From assembly GCA_016702335.1 (NCBI GenBank), contig JADJEF010000003.1:1-64000 (forward strand): DNA of 64,000 bases, in the 5' to 3' direction. The position numbers were made by a program, and so were the translations under genes. Source of the stretch: Rhodocyclaceae bacterium. Lineage in GTDB: Bacteria; Pseudomonadota; Gammaproteobacteria; Burkholderiales; Rhodocyclaceae. How positions within the stretch are numbered: position 1 is the first letter of the stretch; every line of letters starts with the position of its first letter. Below are positions 39,203 to 47,002 of this stretch, in pieces. The notes under the pieces are model-generated. The model saw only the letters and a program-made list of their open reading frames with translations. It made no database searches and had not been told where the DNA came from.

Positions 39203-39651
39203 TCCGGCGCCTTCGAATCTAGACTGAGGGTGACCGGGCCATCATTGACCAGGCTGACCGCCATGTCGGCACCGAACACGCCCGCGGGCACCGGCTTGCC
39301 CAGGCTTTCCGCGAGTTGGGCGACAAAGCCCTCGAACAAGGGCTGCGAAATATCGCCGCGTGCGGCCCGCCCCCATGACGGACGATTGCCCTTGCGCGTC
39401 GAGGCGTAGAGGGTGAATTGCGATACGGCGAGGATGTCGCCGCCGGCCTCCAGTACGCTGCAGTTCATGATGTCCGCCGCATCAGGAAAGATGCGCAGGC
39501 GTACCAGTTTTTGTACCATCCACGCCAGATCGCTGGCGCTATCGGCGTCTTCAAAACCAGCCAGCACCAGCAGGCCTTTGCCGATCTGGCCGGTAACGGC
39601 GCCCTCGACACGCACCGCCGCTTCACTCACCCGCTGCACGATGACTCTCAT
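39199..39651 (-). CDS. dtd: D-aminoacyl-tRNA deacylase
   Basis: The 150-residue protein matches DTD along its length: MRVIVQRVSEAAVRVEG at the start, the SQFTLYA motif near 97-103 and NDGPVTL near 135-141. The last two form the chiral-proofreading site that removes D-amino acids (and Gly) from tRNA. It lies inside the RND efflux operon with four-base overlaps on both sides. No defects are seen. Confidence 0.97.
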   Translation of the reverse strand: MRVIVQRVSEAAVRVEGAVTGQIGKGLLVLAGFEDADSASDLAWMVQKLVRLRIFPDAADIMNCSVLEAGGDILAVSQFTLYASTRKGNRPSWGRAARGDISQPLFEGFVAQLAESLGKPVPAGVFGADMAVSLVNDGPVTLSLDSKAPE

Positions 39652-42600
39652 GCGGCCTCAGCTTCCAGCGTCAGCGGCCCGGCACCCGAATACCTATCAA
39701 GCGCCAGATAAATCACCGGTGTGATGAGCAGGGTGATCACCTGCGAGAAGACCAGCCCACCGACCACGGCCAGACCCAGCGGCTGGCGCAGTTCGGCACC
39801 GGCACCCAGACCCAGCGCAATGGGCAGCGCACCCATGATCGCCGCCAGCGTGGTCATCATGATCGGGCGAAAACGCAGCAGGCAGGCGGTACGGATCGCC
39901 GCCTGCGGGCTCATGCCCTGTTCCCGCTGCGCGGCGAGGGCAAAGTCGATCATCATGATCGCGTTCTTTTTCACAATGCCGATCAGCATCAGGATGCCGA
40001 TCATGGCGATGATGGAAATCTCCATATCGAAGGCCCAGAGCATGAGCAGCGCGCCGACGGCGGCTGAAGGCAGGCCGGCAAGGATGGTCAGCGGGTGGAT
40101 GTAGCTCTCGTAGAGCACGCCGAGCAGCACATAAATCACCAGCAAGGCGGCGACAATCAGAATGATCTGGCTCGCCTGCGACGACTGGAAAGCCGCGGCA
40201 TCGCCGCCCCAACTGGTGAGGATGCTGATCGGCAGCTTGGCCTCAGCTTTATGCTTGGCGATGCTCGCCGAGGCCTGGCCCAGCGACACCTCGGGAGCCA
40301 GGTTGAAGGACAGCGTAACCGCTTCCAGTTGCCCGAAGTGGTTGATCGACACCGGGCCGACTTCACGCACAAAGGTGGCGAGGCTGGCGAGCGGCACCAA
40401 GGTGCCGTTCTTGGCGCGCACATGAATCTTGCTCAGTGCGTTTTCGTCGCTGCGATCGGCCGCCTCGGCTTGCATGATCACCGAGTAGCTGTCGCTGGAG
40501 GTGTAGATGGTCGACACCTGCCGCTCGCCAAAGGCGTTGTAGAGCGCGGTGCGGATGTCGCCCATCGAGATGCCCAGACTGCCCGCCTTTTCCCGGTCGA
40601 TATCGACGCGCGCCTGCAGCCCGGTGAGCTGCGCGTCGGTGGTGGCATCGCGGAACAGTGGGTCGGATGACAGCCGTTTGGCCAGGTCGGACGCGGCCGG
40701 ACGCAGTTCGTCGGCGCGCACGCTGCGCATCACATACTGATAGCGGCTCTTGCTGGCCCGCCCGCCCAGACGCAGGTTCTGGATCGGGTTGATGTAGACC
40801 GCCAGCCCGGGAATGGCGGTGAGGTCCTTGCGCCATTGTTCGGTGATTTTGTCCATGTGCTCGCGCTCGCGGCGCGGGGTGAGCATGACGAAGATGCGGC
40901 CACTGTTGCTGTCGCTGGCATTGGCGACCACGCTGGCGGCGGCGGGGTGCGCGCGGATGCGCTCGCCCGCCTGACGCACCAGCTCTGCCATGGCCGGGAA
41001 GGCGATATCTTCCGATGACTCGACGGTCACCAGCACCAGGCCGATATCTTCGCTGGGAAAGAAACCTTTGGGCAGAAACTTGAACAGCGCAAAGGTGGCG
41101 ATCAGGGTGGCGAAAAACAGCGCGATGATGGTGCGCCGGTGGGCCAGCGCCCAGTCCAGTGCGCCCTCGTAGGTGGCCAGTGCGCGCTCGAAACCACGCT
41201 CAAACCAGGCCGTCCAGCGCATGCCCGGCCCTTCACTTGCTTCGTGGCGCACGTAGCGGCTGGCCAGCATGGGAATCAAGGTCAGCGATACCACCGCCGA
41301 GACGAGGATGGCGATGCTGACCACGGCGGCAAATTCACGGAACAGCAGACCGATCACGCCGGGCATGAAGAAGATGGGAATGAACACCGCCACCAGCGAC
41401 ACGGAAATCGAGAGGATGGTGAAGCCCATCTCGCGCGAGCCACGCAGTGAGGCCTGCATTGGCGTCATACCGTCTTCGATATGGCGCACGATGTTTTCCA
41501 GCACCACGATGGCATCATCGACCACCAGACCGACCGCGAGGGTGATGCCGAGCAGCGAGATGTTGTCGAGGCTGAAGTCAAAGGCACGCATCAGTGCCAC
41601 TGTGCCCAACAGCGAGATCGGCAGCGACAGGGCGGGAATCAGTGTGGCGCTGGCCTTGCGCAGGAACAGGAAGATGACCATTACCACCAGCACAGTGGTG
41701 GCGATCAGCGTGATCTGTACGTCATGAATCGCCTCGCGGATGGAACGCGAGCGGTCATTGCGCACGGTCAACTGCACCGAGCTGGGCATTTGCGCCGTCA
41801 GGCCGGGCAGGATGGCGCGGATGGCGTCGACCGTGGCCACGGTGTTCGCGCCGGGCTGCCGCTGCACCGAGAGCGTGATGGCGCGTTCGCCATCGGCCCA
41901 GCTGGCCGCGCGTACCGACTCGACACTGTCTTCCACCACGGCAATGTCGCCCAGCCGCACCGGGCGGCCGTTGCTCGGGGTGGCGACGATGACCTTGGCA
42001 AAGGCCTCGGCATTGGTGAGCTGTTTGTTGGCCTGTATGGTCAGCGTCTGGCGCGGCCCTTCCAGCGTGCCGACCGGCGAGTTGGCATTGGCACCGCGCA
42101 GGGCGGTGGCGACTTCATCCAGCGTCAGGTTGCGGGCGGCCACGGCGTCGGCGTCGATGCGGATGCGCACCGCGAACTTCTTTTGCCCGTTGATGTTGAC
42201 CTGAGCTACTCCGGGCAGCGTGGAAAGGGTTGGGGCGATCAGGCTGTCGGCATATTCATTGAGGTCGGACAACGACATCGACGCCGATTTGAGCGAGAGA
42301 AAGACAATGGGTGAGTCTGCCGGATTGACCTTGCGATACGAGGGCAGTGAGGTCATCTCCGCGGGCAGCGAACGCTGGGCGCGCAGCAGGGCGGCCTGCA
42401 CGTCGAGCGCGGCACCGTCGATATTGCGTTCCTGCTCGAACTCGAGCGTAATCGAGGTGCTGCCCTGACTGGAACTGGAGTTGATCGCCGTGACGCCAGC
42501 AATGGTGGAGAACTGCCGCTCCAGCGGCGTGGCGACCGACGAGGCCATGGTTTCCGGGCTGGCCCCGGGCAGGCTGGCACTTACCGAAATGGTCGGCGTA

Positions 42601-42722
42601 TCGAAGCTGGGCAGCGCCGCAATGGGCATGTCCTGATAGGCCAGAATGCCCGCCAGCACGGCCGAGGCCGAGAGCAGCACCGTCATGATCGGCCGGCGTA
42701 TGCACAGCTCGGAAATATTCAT
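39648..42722 (-). CDS. RND efflux pump inner-membrane transporter (MdtB/MdtC/AcrB-like)
   Basis: The 1024-residue protein has full RND length: TM1 at the N-terminus (IRRPIMTVLLSASAVLAGILAY), two large periplasmic loops with PN/PC porter domains, and twelve helices. The proton-relay Asp pair lies in TM4 (GLVVDDAIVVLENI, about residue 405). The sequence resembles the MdtBC type more than AcrB. It would expel drugs, bile-like compounds or metabolites by proton antiport with the adaptor encoded just upstream. No outer-membrane channel gene lies in the cluster, so a shared TolC-like channel is needed. Confidence 0.95.
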   Translation of the reverse strand: MNISELCIRRPIMTVLLSASAVLAGILAYQDMPIAALPSFDTPTISVSASLPGASPETMASSVATPLERQFSTIAGVTAINSSSSQGSTSITLEFEQERNIDGAALDVQAALLRAQRSLPAEMTSLPSYRKVNPADSPIVFLSLKSASMSLSDLNEYADSLIAPTLSTLPGVAQVNINGQKKFAVRIRIDADAVAARNLTLDEVATALRGANANSPVGTLEGPRQTLTIQANKQLTNAEAFAKVIVATPSNGRPVRLGDIAVVEDSVESVRAASWADGERAITLSVQRQPGANTVATVDAIRAILPGLTAQMPSSVQLTVRNDRSRSIREAIHDVQITLIATTVLVVMVIFLFLRKASATLIPALSLPISLLGTVALMRAFDFSLDNISLLGITLAVGLVVDDAIVVLENIVRHIEDGMTPMQASLRGSREMGFTILSISVSLVAVFIPIFFMPGVIGLLFREFAAVVSIAILVSAVVSLTLIPMLASRYVRHEASEGPGMRWTAWFERGFERALATYEGALDWALAHRRTIIALFFATLIATFALFKFLPKGFFPSEDIGLVLVTVESSEDIAFPAMAELVRQAGERIRAHPAAASVVANASDSNSGRIFVMLTPRREREHMDKITEQWRKDLTAIPGLAVYINPIQNLRLGGRASKSRYQYVMRSVRADELRPAASDLAKRLSSDPLFRDATTDAQLTGLQARVDIDREKAGSLGISMGDIRTALYNAFGERQVSTIYTSSDSYSVIMQAEAADRSDENALSKIHVRAKNGTLVPLASLATFVREVGPVSINHFGQLEAVTLSFNLAPEVSLGQASASIAKHKAEAKLPISILTSWGGDAAAFQSSQASQIILIVAALLVIYVLLGVLYESYIHPLTILAGLPSAAVGALLMLWAFDMEISIIAMIGILMLIGIVKKNAIMMIDFALAAQREQGMSPQAAIRTACLLRFRPIMMTTLAAIMGALPIALGLGAGAELRQPLGLAVVGGLVFSQVITLLITPVIYLALDRYSGAGPLTLEAEAA

Positions 42723-43888
42723 GGGGCGACCACGACGGTGCTATTGGGGCGCAGATTCTGCGCGCCCTCAACGACCACCTTGGTACCTGCCGGCACACCT
42801 TCGATGGCCGCTTCGCCGTCCTGCACGAGCAGCACAATGACCGGCTTGGCTGCCACCGAGCCATCTTCGGCAATCACATAGACGAAGCGCTTTTCCGGTC
42901 CGGTCTGCACCGCTTGAGCGGGCACCACGAGCGCATTGTCGATGACACGCGGGATCAGCTCGGCATCGACAAACATACCCGGCCACAACTGCCCCTCGGC
43001 ATTGCTGAAAAGGGCTTTGAGCCTTATCGTGCCGCTGGCCAGATCGACGGCATTATCGATAAAGCTCAAGGTTCCCTGCAGCGCTGGCGTGCCCGCCTTT
43101 TCACGGCTGACCGAGACGGGCACCGGGCCACGGTCAAAGGCGCTGCGCACCGCTGCCAGCTCGCGCTCGGCAATGGTGAAGTTGACATTGATCGGGTTGA
43201 CCTGAGCAATGCTGACCAGCGCCGCGCCCGAGGGCTGCACCAAGGTGCCCGGGTAGACGCTGATCGCGCCGGTACGCCCGGCAATCGGGGCGACGATCTC
43301 GCCGTAGCTGCGCGCCACGCGGCTGGCCGCCAGCGAGGCGCGGTCGGCGGCGGCTTGCGCACGCAGGCTGTCGACCTGATTCTGCGCCGCATCGAGCGCG
43401 GTCTGGGCAATGAACTTTTGCGCAAAGAGCTCACGTTGGCGCGTGAGCGTACGCTCGGCATTGGCGAGATCTGCCGCGCTCTTGGCCACTTGTGCCTCGA
43501 ACTTGGCGACATTGGCGTCTTCGTTGCGGACATCGAGCGAAAACAGGCGCTCGCCCTTGCGTACCGTCTGGCCCTCCTTGATGTGCACCTGCCGGATCGT
43601 GGCACTGATCTGCGCCCGGATCTCGACCGACTGCACGGCTGCGACGGTGGCGCTGGCCTTGAGCTTGATTGGCATGGCCTTGGTCGCCACCAAGGCGCTG
43701 GTGACGCTGACGGCGCTTTCCGCTTTGGCCACTTTGGCCGCGTTGTCGGGGCTGGTCGGCCAAAGCCAAGAGCCCAGCGCTGCCAGGGCAGCCAGAATAA
43801 GCAGCCAACGCAAGAATGGCAGGGGGCGCCGGCTGGACGAGTGGTTCGAAATGGTCATATGAGGCAATGGTGGCAACGCAGTCGCCAT
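42719..43888 (-). CDS. RND efflux periplasmic adaptor subunit (membrane fusion protein)
   Basis: The 389-residue MdtA-like protein has an N-terminal membrane anchor (about 24-43), barrel-sandwich halves (VEIRAQISATIRQVHIKEGQTV key residues IRAQISATI and GQTVRKG; PIAGRTGAISVYPGTLV), a coiled-coil hairpin between them (Ala/Gln-rich, about 130-190) and a beta-barrel region. It bridges the pump and the outer-membrane channel. The start is uncertain between 43888 and the ATG at 43858; neither has a clear ribosome-binding site. It is the first gene of the operon with the pump, dtd and the small membrane protein. Confidence 0.94.
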   Translation of the reverse strand: MATALPPLPHMTISNHSSSRRPLPFLRWLLILAALAALGSWLWPTSPDNAAKVAKAESAVSVTSALVATKAMPIKLKASATVAAVQSVEIRAQISATIRQVHIKEGQTVRKGERLFSLDVRNEDANVAKFEAQVAKSAADLANAERTLTRQRELFAQKFIAQTALDAAQNQVDSLRAQAAADRASLAASRVARSYGEIVAPIAGRTGAISVYPGTLVQPSGAALVSIAQVNPINVNFTIAERELAAVRSAFDRGPVPVSVSREKAGTPALQGTLSFIDNAVDLASGTIRLKALFSNAEGQLWPGMFVDAELIPRVIDNALVVPAQAVQTGPEKRFVYVIAEDGSVAAKPVIVLLVQDGEAAIEGVPAGTKVVVEGAQNLRPNSTVVVAP

Positions 43889-44014
43889 TTTCGCGCATCT
43901 GGCCGGGTGATGCGGGGCTCACTGTGACGAGCTTTCATTCTCTCATTCGTACTCCCGGCACGCCTTGGTTGATCAGGCTTGCGCGCTGCAGGCCGTTTCA
44001 ATCCGATTTTCCGC

Positions 44015-44040
44015 AAGTCGGCGCTGGTGACACGGCGATT
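44015..44040 (+). repeat. Dispersed palindromic element upstream of the YeeE gene
   Basis: A clean copy, preceded by the conserved CCGC so that the left palindrome arm CCGCAAGTCGGCG is complete. The loop is CTGGTGACA and the right arm starts CGGCGATT. Confidence 0.82.
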
Positions 44041-44184
44041 ATCTGGGTGATTGCCATAACGCGGTGCGCCACGGCGCGCTTACCCGACCCGGCTGACGAC
44101 TTTCCCGGGCAGTATTCCGCCCAAAGAGACGATCTGCTACGTTATTGCGGCAATTGCCCTGCTCATGGCCGGTGTGTTGAGCAC

Positions 44185-44215
44185 CTGACAGCCCGGTGGC
44201 ACGCTCGGCGATAAT
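44185..44215 (+). promoter_or_regulatory. Candidate promoter of the YeeE/YedE gene
   Basis: CTGACA (44185-44190) and GATAAT (44210-44215) are 19 bases apart. The expected transcript start, near 44222, leaves a 25-base leader before the ATG at 44248. Confidence 0.4.
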
Positions 44216-44247
44216 GCGCGCACAGCTTTTATCCGCCCAACCACTCC

Positions 44248-45354
44248 ATGAACGATCAGATACACCTGCAACTGCTGTTGGCGATGGCGACACTCGGCGT
44301 TGTCCTGGGCGTCGCTGCGGCACAGACCAATTTTTGCACGCTAGGGGCGCTTTCAGACTGGCTCAATTTTGCTGATCTGCGCCGCTTGCGTGCCTGGGGT
44401 TTGGCTATGGCCGTGGCCATACTGGGCGTGGCCGCGCTGCGCCAGTTCGGGGCGCTTGATCTTGCTACGACCTTTCCGCCTTATCGCAGCTCGAGCTTTG
44501 CCTGGGCGCGGCATTTCCTGGGGGGCGCAATGTTTGGCGTCGGCATGGTGCTGGCCTCGGGGTGCGTGAGCAAAACCTTGCTGCGTTTGGGTGCCGGCAA
44601 TCTCAAGTCGCTGGTGGTGCTGCCCGCGATTGCGGCAGGCGCTTATCTGATGACCTGGACGAATCTCTATGCCAGCTATTTTTCACCGTGGCTCGATGGC
44701 CTGCGCGTGGATCTCGCAGCCATGGGCTTTGCCGGGCAGGGGCTTGATCAACTGCTGTCGCATGACATGCCGGGTAACCCTTGGGTGAGCGCCGCAACGG
44801 GCAGCCTCATCGGCGCGACGCTAATCGCGTGGGCCATGGCTGATCGCGAGTTTCGCGAAAGCCGGACGACCTGGCTGGGTGCCATCATCGTCGGTCTGGT
44901 TGTGGTGTCAAGTTGGTGGCTCAGCGGCGGCGCACTGGGTCAGCAGTGGCGCGAATGGGCCGAGTTTTCCGACGCACCGCCGCTGCGCATGGGGGTTCAG
45001 TCACTCACCTTTGTGGCCCCGGTCGGCGACGCCGTGCGCTTTCTTGAGGGCAGGTTGCCGTGGCGGGCCATGAGTCTGGGGCAGGCGGGGATTGCCGGCG
45101 TGCTGCTCGGTGCCTGCGCGCAGGCGCTGCTGACCCGCCAATGGCGACGCGAGTGGTTTCGTACCAAGGGTGACGCGGTCCGGCATGTCGCCGGCGGGCT
45201 GCTGATGGGAATGGGTGGCGCTCTGGCCATGGGTTGCACCATAGGGCAGGGCATCACGGGCATTTCCACCCTTGCGCTGGGCTCCTTTGTCACGGTGGGG
45301 GCGATTGCGCTCGGTGCCGCGCTGACCATGAGACTTCAATACCGACTGCTATGA
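44248..45354 (+). CDS. YeeE/YedE family (TsuA-like) sulfur-compound transporter
   Basis: The 368-residue membrane protein has eight to ten helices with the conserved cysteines of the family: C30 in QTNFCTLGALSD, C106 in ASGCVSKTLLRLG and C330 in AMGCTIGQGITG. In the thiosulfate transporter TsuA, cysteines in these repeats pass thiosulfate through the pore, so import of thiosulfate or a related sulfur compound is likely (inference by family). The stop overlaps the start of an asparaginase reading frame by four bases (ATGA). That frame is now only a 30-codon fragment because of the insertion described at 45416. Confidence 0.9.
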   Translation: MNDQIHLQLLLAMATLGVVLGVAAAQTNFCTLGALSDWLNFADLRRLRAWGLAMAVAILGVAALRQFGALDLATTFPPYRSSSFAWARHFLGGAMFGVGMVLASGCVSKTLLRLGAGNLKSLVVLPAIAAGAYLMTWTNLYASYFSPWLDGLRVDLAAMGFAGQGLDQLLSHDMPGNPWVSAATGSLIGATLIAWAMADREFRESRTTWLGAIIVGLVVVSSWWLSGGALGQQWREWAEFSDAPPLRMGVQSLTFVAPVGDAVRFLEGRLPWRAMSLGQAGIAGVLLGACAQALLTRQWRREWFRTKGDAVRHVAGGLLMGMGGALAMGCTIGQGITGISTLALGSFVTVGAIALGAALTMRLQYRLL

Positions 45355-45415
45355 CTCAGCCACTACCGGCGCACGTTACCCTGGCCTACACCACGCGGGG
45401 CGGGTACCCTGAGAA
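45333..45415 (+). repeat. Left copy of an 83-bp direct repeat flanking an inserted segment
   Basis: This stretch spans the YeeE C-terminus and the asparaginase start. It is repeated with two mismatches at 48961-49043. The two copies bracket 3.5 kb with three solute-binding-protein genes. Confidence 0.92.
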
Positions 45416-45443
45416 GACCGTGTCGGGAAATCGGCGCTGGTAG
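45351..45443 (+). pseudogene. 5' fragment of the asparaginase gene
   Basis: The reading frame begins MTQPLPAHVTLAYTTRGG, as does the intact gene at 48979, then loses similarity after residue 21 and stops at residue 30. It is the leftover start produced by the duplication at the insertion site. A dispersed palindrome overlaps its end. Confidence 0.85.
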
Positions 45444-45453
45444 GACGGCGGTT
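45428..45453 (+). repeat. Dispersed palindromic element at the left edge of the inserted segment
   Basis: This variant core (AAATCGG start, ACGGCGGTT end) begins 12 bp after the left 83-bp repeat, exactly at the junction of old and inserted DNA. Confidence 0.75.
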
Positions 45454-45502
45454 TCGATGGCACGGCCTGCGGAAACATAGCTCCAACGGCCAGCGTGAAG
45501 AG

Positions 45503-46219
45503 TCAGAAGGGCGCAGATGTGAGCTTCTTCAGCGTTCCATCCCGAATCATTTGGCCCAGCGTTTTTTGTAGCCGGTCGACATCAGCACTTGGCATATTGG
45601 CGTTGCAGGCGATCGATCCGAGGCTGGTGCGGTAGGTCAGCACCTCGACCAGCATGGACCCAGCCCCAGATGACTGCTGCATCATGTAGCGTGCTGACAA
45701 CGAATCCGTCGCCAGCATTTCGAAGCGTCGACTCAATAACATCCGCAGACTCCCTTCCTGCGAGTTTGTTTCGGTGACATTGAATCCGAACTTCTTAAGG
45801 TATTCGGCATCGCCGCTGCCGCGCAGAGCACCGACGGTGTAACGCCTGGCATCACCGAGCGCCAGCAGCTTGCGGCTCTCCGCCCGATTCATGAACAGGC
45901 CTGATCGGGTAACAAGAATCGGGCTTATCCAGGTGAACTTTGCCTCAATGTCTTGCGCCCTCTGTACGGGAAACACGCACGTGCGCTCCTCGGTCTCAGT
46001 CATCATCAATCCGCGCGCTAGCGGCGCACTATCGAATTGATGGGCGATCTGGGTGCGCGAAAACAGCGTGCGAACAATGTTGACGGCGATACCCTTGAAC
46101 TCGCCATCATTAACCATGGAGAACGGAGGTATGTCGTAAGAATAAAGGCGATACGGCAGCGGCGTCGCATGGGCCGATATACAGATCAAGCAGATCAGTA
46201 AGGTCAGGGAAACTCTCAT
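45503..46219 (-). CDS. Periplasmic solute-binding protein (SBP_bac_3 family), orphan
   Basis: The 238-residue protein has a signal peptide ending near HATPLPY and the two-lobed extracellular solute-binding family 3 fold (PPFSMVNDGEFKGIAVNIV, RSGLFMNRAESRK, GALRGSGDAEYLKKFGF, IACNANMPSADVDRL; each cited by key residues). GGAGGAG precedes the ATG. It is paralogous to the next gene along most of its length (GALRGSGDAEYLK, LGS-ACN-MP-AD), so the pair arose by tandem duplication. No permease or ATPase gene is near. It may act as a sensor or be a decoy of amino-acid uptake systems. Confidence 0.88.
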   Translation of the reverse strand: MRVSLTLLICLICISAHATPLPYRLYSYDIPPFSMVNDGEFKGIAVNIVRTLFSRTQIAHQFDSAPLARGLMMTETEERTCVFPVQRAQDIEAKFTWISPILVTRSGLFMNRAESRKLLALGDARRYTVGALRGSGDAEYLKKFGFNVTETNSQEGSLRMLLSRRFEMLATDSLSARYMMQQSSGAGSMLVEVLTYRTSLGSIACNANMPSADVDRLQKTLGQMIRDGTLKKLTSAPF

Positions 46220-46279
46220 TGCTCCTCCACGAAAAACGCCCCCCGGAAGCCTTCGCCACCGGAGGTCGAGAGCAGGCTA

Positions 46280-47002
46280 CTAACTACCCGCCGCCAGTTT
46301 CTGCAGGCTGCCATCCTTGATCATGTCGTCCACCGTTTTCTGCAACTTCGCTATGTCGGCTTTGGGCATTTTGGTATTGCACGCGAGGGACCCGAGCGAT
46401 TTCCTGAAGGTGTAGACCGCGCGAGGTGCCTGCCCCTTGTAAGCGTCAACCTGCTCGACAAAATATTTGGCGGACAGGACATCGGTTGCCCAAGCGTCGA
46501 TTTGCTTGCCAAGGAGCTTCTTTACGTTCTGATCCTGCGTGTTGGCCTCCTCGACCGAAAAGCCGAAGCCCTTCAGGTATTCCGCATCGCCGCTTCCGCG
46601 CAAGGCTCCGATCTTGAGCTTCTTTGCGTCCGACAGCGTCGTCAGCGCGACGGTGGAGTCCTTGTTTACAAAAAGCCCCGAATTAGCAACGAAGATCGGG
46701 CTTACCCAGGCGTACTCCGCCTCGTTTCTCTGCGCCCGCTGTACCGGGAAAACGCAGGTCAGCGGCTTGGACTTTGCATCTTCCATGCTGCGGGCCAGGG
46801 GCAAACTCTGGAACTTATAGCCGAGCTTGGCGCGTTCGAACAGCTTGCCTACGATGTCGATGGCCACACCCTTCTCCTTGCCATTTTCTGCCAGGGTGAA
46901 GGGCGGGTTGTCAGCAAAATACAGGGTGTATGAGGCCTGCTGGGCGTAGGCCGGAAGGCTCAGCAACAGGCTGCTACCAAGAACTCTTAAGGCTGTTTTC
47001 AT
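46280..47002 (-). CDS. Periplasmic solute-binding protein (SBP_bac_3 family), orphan paralogue
   Basis: The start at 47002 (MKTALRVLGSSLLLSLPAYAQQ) gives a good signal peptide cut after AYA-Q and has GGGGAG upstream; the longer frame does not. The mature part of about 220 residues shows PPFTLAENGKEKGVAIDIV, GALRGSGDAEYLKGFGF and LACNTKMPKADIAKLQ-type elements. It overlaps the end of the upstream large binding-protein gene by 29 bases, so the two are co-transcribed. The ligand is unknown; a polar amino acid or similar small molecule is usual for the family. Confidence 0.88.
   Translation of the reverse strand: MKTALRVLGSSLLLSLPAYAQQASYTLYFADNPPFTLAENGKEKGVAIDIVGKLFERAKLGYKFQSLPLARSMEDAKSKPLTCVFPVQRAQRNEAEYAWVSPIFVANSGLFVNKDSTVALTTLSDAKKLKIGALRGSGDAEYLKGFGFSVEEANTQDQNVKKLLGKQIDAWATDVLSAKYFVEQVDAYKGQAPRAVYTFRKSLGSLACNTKMPKADIAKLQKTVDDMIKDGSLQKLAAGS

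Larger units (their letters stand above)
43889..44247. other. Divergent intergenic region between the RND operon and the YeeE gene
   Basis: The 359 bases contain no convincing gene. They hold a dispersed palindrome at 44015-44040 and the probable promoter of the YeeE/YedE gene near 44185-44215. The RND operon promoter should also lie here, but I cannot point to it. Confidence 0.6.
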
